A DNA stretch of 23,737 nt from Dunaliella salina (GCA_002284615.2 MU069563.1:110723-134459), one strand, 5' to 3'; positions 1 through 9,414 are shown, numbered from the stretch's first letter. Notes: generated from the letters alone by a model not told the origin. Numbers and translations are program-made.

Positions 1-7
1 CACACAC

Positions 8-74
<67 letters not shown>
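1..74. repeat. (CA)n microsatellite
   Basis: A CA dinucleotide run at the window edge, broken by doubled A at 8-9 and 43-44. It probably continues left of the window. Confidence 0.97.
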
Positions 75-76
<2 letters not shown>

Positions 77-344
77 GGCAGCTTGTGAGCTGAGGGACCT
101 GCTGCTGATGCTGACGCTGCCCTGCCTTGCAAATCTGCACGAATGTGCCAATGTGAGACTTGTTGGGATCTGCCCTGTGTGCTATCACAGGCTGCTCTTT
201 GCATGTAGCCCAGCTGCATGGCAAGCATACAAGCCATACAGGCCTGCTGGGGCCTACACTTCGAAAGTTGCCCGAGTTTGGCCTATCATGGAACAAAGGA
301 CATTCTAGGAGATTATTGGGCCTCTTTGCTGGTTGCTCACCTTC

Positions 345-557
345 ACTGCCGCCGCCGCTGCTGCTAATGCTGCTGCTACTTATGCTGCTGCCCTCATGTG
401 CATGCAATAAGGGCACTGCCCTCAGGCGCATGCTACGCAACAGGGGCACTGCCTTCACGCGCATGCTACGCTACAGGGGTACTGCCCTCAGGCGCATGCT
501 GTACAACAGGCGCATTGCCCTCACACGCATGCTGTGCAACAGGTGCACCGCCCTAGC
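345..557. repeat. CTG-rich triplets followed by a 33-bp tandem repeat
   Basis: CTGCTG-type triplets at about 345-391 lead into about five copies of a 33-bp unit, with the GCATGCT-like core at about 393, 426, 459, 492 and 525. Because 33 is a multiple of three, the frame stays open on the plus strand as an 11-residue repeat (for example RNRGTAFTRML, RYRGTALRRML). I see no start context, splice logic or family match and treat it as a repeat, not a gene. Confidence 0.85.
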
Positions 558-777
558 TCGTTTGGTGTGCAGCCTGTTCCACTGTGCATGGGGCAAGGGT
601 GCTGATGCCTGCCTTGCTGGGCAGTAGGCGCAGCCTGAGGACATCCTGGAGAGGGGACAGATTGCTCGGGGGCGACCCAAAGCAACGCGTCACACGTACT
701 AACAATATTGGAGCCTCCTGCTCATGCCTTTGAGGTAGAGCTGTGCTGAGCATTACTGGAAGATGAGGGGGTGGGGT

Positions 778-844
778 AAAGAGGCCCCAAAGAGGCTCTG
801 TGACCCTCTTCTGCCACACGCTCAACCCTCTCTACCCAACCCTG
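778..844 (-). mobile_element. Partial copy of a small inverted-repeat element
   Basis: The reverse complement closely matches the left part of the element at 17869-17990: an AGGGTTGGGT start, AGAGGGTTGAGC, TGTGGCAGAA and GGGGCCTC. Only one end is present. It lies just past the donor of the last prominin-like exon. Confidence 0.65.
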
Positions 845-874
845 GACATGAGCAACCTGCGAGCCATGACAAAC

Positions 875-1024
875 CTGTTGAGGAAATGCCGCACTTGCTA
901 CCGCCCTGGCGCTGGAGATGGTTGCTGTAGAGGTTGGTGGCTGCTGCTGCTGCATGTCCTGATTGACGTCCTCGTATGTCTGTCGCCGGCTCAACAAGTT
1001 GTTCTTCACATCCTGGCTGTAACT
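875..1024 (-). CDS. Prominin-like gene, last exon seen in the window
   Basis: Acceptor TTAATGCAG, donor GTTTGT. 50 codons: SYSQDVKNNLLSRRQTYEDV, then a Gln/Ser/Thr-rich end (MQQQQPPTSTAT and SSARAVASAAFPQQ). If the donor were not used the frame would run to a stop at 722-724 through a mobile-element fragment, giving an alternative C-terminus. TM3 to TM5 of a prominin would have to lie further left. Confidence 0.55.
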
Positions 1025-4000
1025 CTGCATTAAGGGGCATGTAAAACTCGAGGTACTATGTCCTATGAGGTAAGTTTCCCTCAGGAAACCAGATGGAGGG
1101 TGCTGCTGCATCCATTCTCTGCAAGCTGCTGAGCGCTGCACGTTTGACCAATGATTCTACTGAGGTGCTGCACTTGTGATAAACAGACATATTGAGCTTA
1201 TGCACACATGACAAATAAACAAACAGGAGTGCTGCATGATTTGCCGAACCGCAATCCAGCAAATTCAGAAATGTGCTTTGCATGCATCACAGCGACAATT
1301 ACCTGCTCAGCTGTCTGGGCATCTTGTTGTGCGTTGTTTGCACTGGCCTGTGATGGGCAAAAAAGACAAATAGAAGTGATGTAAGCAGGGTGAAGCAACA
1401 GAGGGCATTGCACATCATCTCCATGATAGCTAGTTGACAGAAACATTGCAGCTGTGAGGCGCGGCTAGGAACCATAATGGCTTGGATGCTCTGTATTTAC
1501 GTCTCTCAGCACACTCACTGCCAGTGAAAAAGTCCAGAGGCACACTCTCAAGCACTCATGCGCTAACAACACTCACAAGGATTCACATTTATAAGCTGGA
1601 TAGCCACTTTACAAGAGAAGTCAAAGCAGTTGTCCACAACATGTTTTGTCCACCAAATGCGCACCTGGAATCCAGCAAAATCCGTGTCCTGCTGACCAGA
1701 GCGAGCGGCAGTGACTCTGTCTTTGAACTCCCCTAAACGGTCCGTAAGTGCGTCATCATTGATCCGATTTGCATCGTGGTCATCCAAGGCATCCCGCACT
1801 GGTCCAAAGTCGTTCAGCATCTCCCTGCACGGACATCCAAGAAACCAGCCATGAACATGAGTGGGAGCATGCTTGCCTGCAACTGCTCAATGATATGTAT
1901 AATCAGGCTAGTTGTCTTGAAAGCGAGATGGAAGGTTGGAAAGAGGGCAAGTTGACAGTATGAAACAGGTAAATGGCTTGTTCTATCCATCCCTTGTGCT
2001 TTTTACACCTATCATGGATGTAGTATGGTTTCCTTGTTTCTAAGTTTGTCACGAAACACTCAGAAGCAGGGGAGTCCAGGGACCCCTCATGCTTGTCCGA
2101 TTTGCCCCTAGCTAGGTCAGCAGGGGAGGAGGGGGGGGGGGAGGATCGAACCCTGGGACTCCGGGTCTAAGGAAAAAACCCAGCCAAAAGTATTTGTCGT
2201 TTCCCGGTTTGGCCGAAGCCCCCTTCAAAAAAATATCCGGAACTACCGTCAAACATTATAACATTTTCCGTTGCTGGATGGCGTAAATATCCCTTCTCTG
2301 AAAGCCTGGCTGCAGAGTTGCAACTAGCAGGAAGTATCAAGTGCCCGAAGGTAGGTGCACACCTGAGCCCTTTGTTGCATCAATCATTTCAAAAGGAGCA
2401 AATACTGAAAGGGAAGCAGCGTGAGCACGGAGCCAAAGCCTCTTTCCGCCATAACGCACACCTGACGGCAGAGACATATGCAAGGATGTCTCCAACATCT
2501 CCACTGAGACGGCCCGAGACCTCCCTGAGCCTGTCAAGCATCCGCCCATCCCTAATAGGGTCATCAGAAATGCTCTGCAAGCAGGGTTTTCCGGAAGCAT
2601 GGCTGTACTTTGTTGAAGGAATTGCTGAGCATTTTCTAGGCCTGAGCATTTTGCTTTGCCAGAAGAAGGCAACATCACAAGGCAGCTTAATTGGCCCAGC
2701 CGCGGTTGTCTTCTCCTTAAGAACTGAAGAGCATGGTCTAGGCTCCCAGGTACCATTGGTCTTCGATGAGCCTCCATGAATGCTTAGGTTCCTGGGCCTC
2801 CATGAATGCTTAGGTCCCAGGCTGGCATGCAGGATCACTTGTGCTTTTGTGCATTGACACTGATTGACAAATTAAAAATGTGCTGTTTGCTTGGTGTGCT
2901 GCCAACGCCGTGCAAGAGTGGGCATGTGCCATCCAACTCCAAGTGGTAAGATTTCCATTTATGCATGCGTGTTTACAGGTGTCGTTCATGGCTGCATGCG
3001 TGTGGCCTCATGAGCACCCAGGCAGGGAAGCATTTAAGTGCGCAAGCAAGTGTGTGATTATGGTGTTGACTCTGTCACGGCATTCAAGTGTGGAAGTAGG
3101 GGTTCCTGTCTTTGACTTGCAATGCTAGCACACTTCCAGACAGGATCCCACCTGCGGAAGCTGATTTGTGATTGCATCAACTCCTGAGCTGTGCATGGCT
3201 TCCAAGGTCGTGCTGAGGCCATTCAACTTGCGTTGTGACCGCTTCACCTCTGCTGTCAATTCAACAACGTCCTGCAAGGGTAGGCAAGCACCAAGTCGCG
3301 TCCTTCAGCCCAAAAAATTGCCCACAAGTGACTCTCTCGGACCAGCTTCAACCAACAGAATGCAGACAACTGTGAGAGCTTCACCTTGAGACACCCCAAC
3401 GGAATAAGGGCAGCTACAGCACACCAGCTTCACTTGATAAAAGTCAAGTTTTATTCTTTAGAAAGTATGGTCTTTCCTAAGAACAAATGCAAGGCCATTC
3501 CCAAAGGCAGGCGCAGCAGGTCTGTGCTTTGTGCCTTGCAAAGCCACCTTGCCTTGCGTGCCTTGCACAACTGCCTTGCCTGCGTACCTTGCAGTGCCTT
3601 CCTGCCCCAAAAGCATGCATAGCAGGTCTGCGCTTTGTGCCTTGCACAACCGCCTTGCCTTGCCTCAGCCTTACGCAACTGCCTTGCCATACCTCAGCCT
3701 TGCGTAACTGCCTTGCCATCATGCCTTACAAATAGTCTTGCCTTTCTGCCTTACAAGTAGTCTTGCCTTTCTGCCTTACAAATAGTCTTGCCTTCATGCC
3801 TTACAAATTGTCTTGCCTTCATGCCTTACAAATTGTCTTGCTTTTCTGCCTTGCTGCGCCTGACAACCTTGAAGACAGGCGCGGCAGGTCTGCGCTTTTT
3901 TGACTTGCACAACTGCCTTGCCTTTGTGCCTTGCACAACGGCCTTGCCTTGCCTTGGCTTGCAGTGCCTTACGGCCCCAAAGGCACGCACGGCAGGTCTG

Positions 4001-7000
4001 CGCTTTGTGCCTTGCACAACTGCCTTGCCTTGCCTTAACTCGCGGTGCCTTGTGGCCCCAAAGGCAGGCACCAAAGGTCCGCGCTTTTGTGCCTTGCACA
4101 ACTTCACCTGGCCAATGGCTTTAAGCCAGTCATCCACAGACGTCATCCAAACTGCACCTTGCATTCAAAGCTCGCACCCCATGTTCGGAAATAAACCTGG
4201 CCTATGGCCTTGAGCTGTGCATCCGTAGACCTTATCCAAACTTGCATCGTGCATCAAAACTTGCACCCAGCATCCAAAGCTTCTACATTTGGCCAATTCC
4301 CTCTCGTTATACTTATCTACTTGTGATATACGGCAAACGTGTAAAACGTTTTCAGTTCATGGACATATGGTTTTGGCGAACGGAACTGGCCAACTCTAGA
4401 AACTTCACCTGGCCAATGGCCCTGAGCAATGCATGCACAAAGGGCAGCCAGCCCTGCTGTGTCCCAGTAGGAGCAGGAGACACTCCTTTCTGCTTTTTGA
4501 AAACTTACCATGCCAATGGCCTTGAGCCGTGCATCCATATCATGTTATCAGTCCTTACCAAGAGAAGAGCAGGAGACACTGCCTTCTGTCGTGAACACTT
4601 GCCAGGTCAATGGCCTTGAGCCATGCCATTCCTTACCAAGAGGAGACCTGGACTCCAGGCTGGAGATACAGTGCTTTCCGTGTTGTGAAAACTTACCTGG
4701 CCAATGGCCTTGAACCATGCATCCAGAGGCTTCATCCAAACTTGCATGCTGCACTCAAAAGTTGCAACCCCCACCCGGAACTTAACCAGGCCAATGGCCT
4801 TGAGCCGTGCATCCAGAGACTTCATCCAAAGTTGTGCCTCTTGCACTCAAACCTTGCACCTCACATCCAAAACTTCACCTGGCCAATGGCCTTGAGCCGT
4901 GCACCCATAAAGGGCAGCCAGCCCTGCTCTGCCCCAGTAGGAGCATGAAACACACAGTGCTTTCTATGTTGTGAACTTACTAGGCCAATGGCGTTGAGTC
5001 GTACATCCATAGACTTCCAATCAAAACTTGCGCCCCACGTCCAGAACTTCACCTGGCCAATGGCCTTGAGCCGTGCATCCATGAAGGGCAGCAAGCCTTG
5101 CGGCGTCTGCTGTGTCCCAGTAGAAGCATCCACTGAAAGCTCAGTTGCAATTTCGTACAGCGTCCTCAGGTTCTCTCTCAAAGCTTGCAAGGAGCCATCT
5201 GTCGAGCTTGAGGGTGAAGCAGCCTCGGCACTGCTGCTCTCCAGTGCAACGAGGTCAAGCCTGCTTATCTGCAGAAGTTCAGAGCAGCAATGGAAGATGG
5301 AAGGGCACAGGCATGCTATTTTTCATATGGACACCTCTGACACAGCCAAAAAAGCAAATGAGATGCTTATCATGCCAGCTTCCCTCCGAAAAACATCTCA
5401 TAGATTGCCTACATGCATAGGGATTGTCCCTGTCCCTATTCAAAAGAGACCATACAATGGTTTTCTCGCTCGTCAAGTTGTAGTGGAAATGGCAGACAAT
5501 AGTCTCTATCATATGCAATGCAATTACGAGCTACACCTCAACACAATGACAAATTGAAATAGGGGCATGAACGCCGCCAACCTGCTCAAGGGAGTCATGC
5601 AGGGAAGAAATATCCCCAACAGATGTGCTGCCTTCAACGGCATTAAGCTCATCTCGAAGTCCGTCCTTGTTGGCGGTACTGGGGCTGCAAAAAGAGTGCG
5701 GGTATCAAAACAAACACGCATGGAAAAGTAAATCTAACATCGGCAAGATGTAAGATGGTTCCTCTCCACCTTCACAAGCTTGAGAAAGCAACGAAAAAGC
5801 CTGATCACTTGCATGCATGCATGGTTCTAACCTCCATACTCAAGTACTGCAGAGGTCTTGGGAGATTGCTGAGCAAGTGAGTATGCACAGAAATCCAGAT
5901 GCATCATCTTTTCATCAGACATGTTTCGGCCTGCCCTTGCTCGGCAATTCCTTCTGAATTGGAATCAAATTTCAAAGATTTGGTTTATTGTTGGCATGAC
6001 CTGACAAGCTTCGCTGCACAACTTTATGCATCAGTGCTCCTTCTCCTTGAATTATCATGTGGCTCTGTTCTTCAAGGCTCAAGTAATTTCCACATTCTAC
6101 GTACTTGGCAATTGCTGCATCCAGGTCAGTTCCTAGGTTGTTGTACTCTGTGGTGGTGGGCAGCTTGGAGGAATCAAAGTTGGCAACGCTGTTGACATTC
6201 TGCTCCAACCCAACAACTTGAGAGTCTAGCGCATCAATGAACTGCTGCTGGCGCTGTGGCCCTTCCACTAGTGCTTCCAGGCTGTCCGCAGCTGAGGAGG
6301 GATCGGGGGTGGTGCTGTTATCATACAGCTGCTCCACCAGGCTCTTGGATCTCTGTAACAGCACCAGCAAAAGCCAGCTCATTTTGGTGGCTGGAAAAAA
6401 CGGCAGAAAGAAATTAAAAATTGCAGCACAGGCAGGCAGGCTATTTGCACGAGGGGCGAAGTGCAGCATGGACCTGGGTTACTTGGTAGAGGCCCTCACA
6501 GTCGCACAACCAAGCACTTGACAAACAAGTGAGATTGCCACTGTAAAAGAGTTTTGACTCATGGTTTGGCTCAATTGTGCAGGCAGCATCCCTCACCTCC
6601 AAGGCATCCTTGAATGCGGTAGAGCTAGGCGCAGAATCATCATTCATGCTGACTCTGACGATTTGTTGGGCCTCAGGTATCTTGTCTTGCACAATGGTGT
6701 CCAGCGGCTTACCAGCTGAATTGACTTCAGCCATCACCTGTTTGTGCATGAAGGTGCGCGAATGTTTCTTTAGTTTACATATGATAGCCTGGCTTTGTTT
6801 CATGTGCTCCGCAGGCAGACGAGTAGCAAAGCATGCTAGCCTTCTCAACATGGCCAACTTTGTTGCATGGCAGATTTTGTTGCCTTTACAGCATGGCTGG
6901 CTTTGTTGCATGGCAGATTTTGTTGCCTTCTCGGCATGGCCGACTTTGTAGCATGGCCGACTTCATTGCCTTCTTACCACGGCCGACTCTGTTTCATGAA

Positions 7001-8135
7001 TTTCCGCGGTTGGACAAGCAGCAGAGCAGCCAGCCTTTTCAGCATGGCCAACTTGGTTGATGATCAAGGGGCTAAGCATCATGCCGAGCTGCACTGCAGT
7101 TTTCAGCTTGTGAGGGTACGGAATTAATTTGGCCCATCTTGAGGGGTCCTGCTACGCACACTTCTCCATCTCCACCCACCTCATCCACGTAATCAAAGGG
7201 CGCATCAATGGCATCATAACCATCATCAGTAATGCCCTTGTCTACAGTTATCAGGCCCCTGTGGAGTGGGTGCGTATGTTCTGATGTAGTCTGCCTGCCT
7301 TATTTAAATGTAGGAAAAAGTTGTAGGCCTCCTTGCAATCTTTTACGATCCCTTGTGAGACAAAGAGGCAAGCCAGGCATAACAAAAGCAGGAGGCAAGG
7401 GTATTTGGCAGCTGCAAGGGTACCTAGAACCAGAATCTGCTTGAAACCCTTAAGAAGTGTACCTTGCATGCTCTTCAAGAAAGGCGCCCTGCTTACCAAA
7501 TAGTCAGAGCCAAGAGGCCTAGAAAGAGCAACAACAGGAAGCCCTTGCAAATCTGTGCTCCAATATAGCTGCGATAAGTCATTGCGTAGCCACTCTTCTC
7601 CTGCCATACAGTTGAAAGATGCAGGTAACAGGTGAATGTTTACGTACAAACCAACCCATGCCAAACCACACATATGTTCAAGCCTGCAGAAGCTATACCA
7701 CATCCACTCTTACCTTCTGCTGCTTCCGCTCCTCGACCTTGCTGCGCAGGCAACAGCATCTGCAGCAACATCTCAGAATTCGCCTGCAGTCAGTCACAGA
7801 GGCCATTCCTCTGCTCAGACAAAAATGCATGAACCTTCCTTGCATATGCCTGTCGATTGCTGTACAGACACCAGTGTCACTCGAATGCGAATGGACATTC
7901 AAATTGTCAAATGCTGTACAGGCACCTGTCCATTGCTGTACAGGCACCTGTATCACTCGAATTTGAATGGACACAAGGCTTCGTCTGCTGTGGGCAGAGC
8001 TCTGTACAAAAACACTCACCAGACCAAAAAAATAATCAAGGAGATGATGCCCATCGCAATGAAAGCCAGAAGTGGCCTGATATCATCCTGCTTCTTTTGC
8101 AGTATGTAGTCCTCAAAGTCCTTCTGATCCCAATC
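875..8135 (-). CDS. Prominin-like multi-span membrane protein gene (13 exons seen, both ends incomplete)
   Basis: Thirteen exons on the minus strand join in consistent phase into 555 residues without a stop. Order: hydrophobic segment 1 (about residues 20-39), a short loop containing RCCCRCCC, hydrophobic segment 2 (about 81-97), then about 458 residues that are polar, Leu-heptad-like and free of membrane segments. Prominins are known to have TM1, a Cys-rich short cytoplasmic loop, TM2 and a large helical extracellular loop, and they organise membrane protrusions and cilia; the match here is to that layout, not to an alignment. The loop is longer than the roughly 250 residues usual before TM3, and TM3 to TM5 are not seen, so the gene should continue left of the window. 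The N-terminal exon upstream of 8135 was not found. A tweety-like or unrelated membrane protein is the main alternative. Confidence 0.62.
1303..1347 (-). CDS. Prominin-like gene, 15-codon microexon
   Basis: Acceptor CCCATCACAG, donor GTAATT. ASANNAQQDAQTAEQ, phase 0 at both ends. Very short, supported mainly by good splice sites and by phase agreement on both sides. Confidence 0.55.
1665..1824 (-). CDS. Prominin-like gene, extracellular-loop exon
   Basis: Acceptor TCCGTGCAG, donor GTGCGC. Completes the Arg codon, then EMLNDFGPVRDALDDHDANR and a further helical segment ending TDFAGFQ. Rich in Asp and Arg; no membrane segment. Confidence 0.7.
2110..2165. other. G-run and tRNA-like B-box motif in intron
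   Basis: A run of at least ten G adjoins GGATCGAACC (2143-2152), whose complement GGTTCGATCC is a perfect polymerase III B-box. No A-box or tRNA cloverleaf is evident, so a decayed tRNA-derived SINE is possible but unproven. The rest of the 1825-2461 intron shows nothing recognisable. Confidence 0.35.
2462..2574 (-). CDS. Prominin-like gene, extracellular-loop exon
   Basis: Acceptor CTGCTTGCAG, donor GTGTGC. 37 codons plus two bases: SISDDPIRDGRMLDRLREVS, then GRLSGDVGDILAYVSAV. The split Arg codon is completed by the next exon. Confidence 0.68.
2770..2822. repeat. 26-bp tandem duplication
   Basis: GCCTCCATGAATGCTTAGGT is present twice, starting at 2770 and 2796, inside the intron 2575-3151. 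Nothing else recognisable is seen in that intron. Confidence 0.85.
3152..3271 (-). CDS. Prominin-like gene, coiled-coil-like exon
   Basis: Acceptor ACCCTTGCAG, donor GTGGGA, 40 codons, phase 0 at both ends. Product starts DVVELTAEVKRSQRKLNGL and ends AITNQLPQ; strong heptad pattern. Confidence 0.7.
3485..4100. repeat. CTTGCC-rich tandem repeat in intron
   Basis: Degenerate units rich in CCTTGCACAACTGCCTTGCC and CCCCAAAGGCA fill the left part of the intron 3272-5052. Inside it, 3720-3850 is a clean 25-bp subarray (TGCCTTACAAATAGTCTTGC; unit starts near 3723, 3748, 3773, 3798, 3823). Several open frames on both strands here are repeat artefacts. Confidence 0.9.
4090..5052 (-). repeat. Tandem array of duplicated exon end plus 5' splice site
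   Basis: About ten degenerate copies of the sequence around the 5053 exon end (minus-strand ATGCACGGCTCAAGGCCATT, GGCCAG, GTGAAG) recur at roughly 90-105 bp spacing, with cores near 4106, 4196, 4288, 4406, 4507, 4600, 4695, 4787, 4876 and 4979. Some copies also include exon sequence further upstream (CAGGGCTGGCTGCCCTTTATG). Most keep a GT or GTAAGT-like donor. Copies are oriented like the gene. Confidence 0.9.
4879..5052 (-). CDS. Possible in-frame exon extension through two duplicated exon ends
   Basis: Downstream of the 5053 donor the frame remains open for 58 codons. It contains two copies of the exon end, MDVRLNAIGL before a GTAAGT donor (exon end 4981, +24 codons) and MGARLKAIGQ before a GTGAAG donor (exon end 4879, +34 more). 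A stop follows shortly after. The 4981 donor is closer to the consensus than the proximal one. Whether either is used cannot be told from sequence alone. Confidence 0.35.
5053..5268 (-). CDS. Prominin-like gene, extracellular-loop exon bordering the donor array
   Basis: Acceptor CTTCTGCAG, 72 codons in phase 0 at both ends. Starts ISRLDLVALESSS, then a Ser-rich linker, a helix LQALRENLRTLYEIATEL, and ends LLPFMDARLKAIGQ before donor GTGAAG. The reading frame stays open past this donor through two degenerate copies of the exon end, each with its own in-phase donor, so the exon may have three alternative ends (5053, 4981, 4879). Confidence 0.7.
5582..5684 (-). CDS. Prominin-like gene, extracellular-loop exon
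   Basis: Acceptor CTTTTTGCAG, donor GTTGGC (weak). One base completes an Asn codon, then 34 codons start PSTANKDGLRDELNAVEGS and end LHDSLEQ. A second frame is also open here but is not phase-compatible with the strong GTACGT donor before it. Confidence 0.6.
6105..6352 (-). CDS. Prominin-like gene, large extracellular-loop exon
   Basis: Acceptor CTGTTACAG. 82 codons plus two bases, starting RSKSLVEQLYDN and ending NNLGTDLDAAIA. The donor chosen is GTACGT at 6104; the alternative TAC|GTAGAA four bases on would give the wrong phase for the next exon. One NST sequon (N-glycosylation type) is present. The frame has long amphipathic helices. Confidence 0.7.
6597..6737 (-). CDS. Prominin-like gene, extracellular-loop exon
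   Basis: Acceptor CACAAACAG, donor GTGAGG, 47 codons, phase 0 at both ends. The product starts VMAEVNSAGKPLDTIVQDKI and ends AFKDALE; it is helical and hydrophilic, as expected for the first large loop of a prominin. Confidence 0.68.
6845..7050. repeat. About 43-bp GCATGGC/TTTGTTGC tandem repeat
   Basis: Four or five diverged units containing GCATGGCAGATTTTGTTGCC, in the intron 6738-7179. I see no clear similarity to the flanking exon borders. Confidence 0.85.
7180..7258 (-). CDS. Prominin-like gene, acidic exon after TM2
   Basis: Acceptor TCCACAG, donor GTGGGT. Completes the Trp codon and reads GLITVDKGITDDGYDAIDA then PFDYVDE, ending in phase 0. It is acidic and would sit just outside the membrane after TM2. 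Confidence 0.65.
7497..7600 (-). CDS. Prominin-like gene, exon with TM2
   Basis: Acceptor ATGGCAG, donor GTAAGC. Starts in phase 0 with EKSGYAMTYRSYIGAQICK, then the hydrophobic helix GFLLLLFLGLLALTI, and again splits a Trp codon (TG|G). Another longer open frame overlaps it but carries no such pattern and breaks the phase chain. Confidence 0.72.
7714..7783 (-). CDS. Prominin-like gene, Cys-rich loop exon
   Basis: Acceptor GACTGCAG, donor GTAAGA. One base completes the split Trp codon, then RILRCCCRCCCLRSKVEE and a KQQK end in phase 0. Six Cys in seven residues directly after a membrane helix is the strongest family clue; prominins carry a similar Cys-rich loop between TM1 and TM2. Confidence 0.72.
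7850..7976. repeat. Short tandem repeat in the TM1/loop intron
   Basis: GCTGTACAGGCACCTGT and CACTCGAATKYGAATGGACA-type blocks are repeated two or three times within the intron 7784-8019. Confidence 0.8.
8020..8135 (-). CDS. Prominin-like gene, exon with TM1
   Basis: Acceptor AAATGCAG, donor GTGAGT. The exon starts in phase 0 and leaves two bases of a Trp codon. It encodes an acidic and basic stretch (DWDQKDFEDYILQKKQDD) followed by a hydrophobic helix PLLAFIAMGIISLIIFLV. An ATG overlaps the acceptor (ATGCAG), so this could instead be the first exon; prominins normally have an extracellular N-terminal domain before TM1, which favours a missing upstream exon. Confidence 0.72.
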
Positions 8136-8774
8136 CTGCATTTGTAGGATTGGGGCATGATTCCGACAACCAGCTTAATTGAATTGAGAGCTATTGTATT
8201 TGCATCACTTGCGTCAAGTCTTGGTTAGTGGTGGTGGACGGTCGGCATGCGGAAGTAGACAGGGTGGGCGCACAACTCTATCCTTATGTAAAACATGCTT
8301 CTGTTGAAGTGTTAATAAAAGTTCTGTCCATTGCTCTAAAATGTGGCTGCCATGGTACTTGGCTGCTCTGGGCTGTGCAGCGTTCACAGAGATGCAGCAG
8401 GAGCTGCCATGTTTTCCATTTGTTTCTGTGTATTGCCATTTACTCTGTTCAATTAACTTTGTGCATTGCTAGCATCCATCGCTTACACACATTGTTTTCA
8501 GCACAGAGACACATTTCGGTACCAAACCTCCCCAGTTCGTCCCTTGCTGCTTTGTACATTGCCTGCTGCTTGCACAATACATGGACAGCACCTGAAATGG
8601 ATGTACCTGATTACCAGGCAAGCCTTCTGGCCCACCACAAAGCTGCATGCTGGCATGTTCAATGAAATCGTAGCGCTGCACATTTTGCCTTTTGCCTGCG
8701 GCCTCTGCAAATGCTGGCGCTGGAATTCAAGTTTTGCTGAAACACTCTTCAGCAATGCGGCAAAATTGGAGACG
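8136..8774. other. Region upstream of TM1 exon, no gene assigned
   Basis: This should hold the missing 5' exon and promoter of the prominin-like gene or part of its first intron. I find no exon that satisfies phase 0 at 8136. Just beyond, an exon-like segment (ASVDPLWVTIHEG, after a TATTTCAG acceptor near 8837 on the minus strand) has phase 1 and does not fit directly. Confidence 0.4.
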
Positions 8775-9033
8775 CACAATATTAGTGCACAGGTTCCACC
8801 TTCATGTATTGTGACCCAGAGGGGGTCAACTGAGGCCTGAAATAGGTGTTTTTTTGCATGCGCCTTGCACATTTTCTCCAAGAAAGTTGTTTTTCCGTTT
8901 GGGATATCAGGTGAAAGTACGATTTGAAAACAGCCAGTTGCAGAGAACATGCCTAATCAGCTGAGGCGAGAGCCCCATTTTCACACGCGCAATCTAATAC
9001 CTGACTGAACACTGCACCAAACTGGGTCACATT

Positions 9034-9414
9034 CAGGGTTGATCAATTCACCAATTTCAAATTAATTTGAAATTCGAATTTTTGACCCTTTGCCAATTTG
9101 TAGAATTTTATACCCTGTGCCAAAAAGGGGGTATAAGACACCCTCAGACCCGCTTTCTACTTTTCTATGATGGCGACATGGTCTTATATAGGACCTCTGT
9201 CTTTCCCCATTACAATGTTTATATAGCCTCGGAAAAGGGGGTAAGGAATGGCAAGGGGGATGGGGTTGTTGGGGGGTGGTTGGGGTGGTTGCTACCCCCT
9301 TTTCACTCCCTTTGCCTGGCAGGCAAACATGTGTTTGCACAATGCGTCGAATTTCGAATTTTTTCGCATAATTGGCGAACTTATTTTGTCAAACCGGCAA
9401 ATTGATCAACCCTG
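9034..9414. mobile_element. 381-bp MITE-like element with terminal inverted repeats
   Basis: The ends are CAGGGTTGATCAATT and its exact complement AATTGATCAACCCTG, with further imperfect pairing inside (CACCAATTT against TGCCGGTTT). Copy B of the surrounding repeat lacks it, so it is an insertion. No transposase frame is present. CAGGG ends resemble hAT elements, but I see no clean 8-bp target duplication (left GTCACATT, right GTTCATAT). Confidence 0.72.
9233..9303 (+). other. G-rich tract with quadruplex potential inside a hairpin
   Basis: AAAAGGGGGTA (9233-9243) pairs exactly with TACCCCCTTTT (9293-9303). Between them lie four or more runs of four to six G with short spacers, which fits the usual G-quadruplex pattern on the plus strand. 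Confidence 0.6.

Noticed and set aside
160..627. 155-residue plus-strand open frame with an 11-residue repeat
   Set aside because: Its openness follows from a 33-bp tandem repeat and CTG triplets; nothing else suggests coding.
3485..4100. Junction-derived array before the exon at 3271
   Set aside because: A weak GTTGTG/GTTGTTG resemblance to the exon start is not distinguishable from chance by eye.
4090..5052. Array of alternative exons or a CRISPR-like array
   Set aside because: The copies lack acceptors and are contiguous degenerate duplications rather than identical repeats separated by unique spacers.
4988..5557. 189-residue plus-strand open frame
   Set aside because: It is antisense to two well-phased minus-strand exons and to the donor array, with no splice or family support.
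5832..5868. Possible microexon (QSPKTSAVLEYG) in the prominin-like gene
   Set aside because: Its phase does not fit the next exon, while the GTACGT donor at 6104 joins directly in phase.
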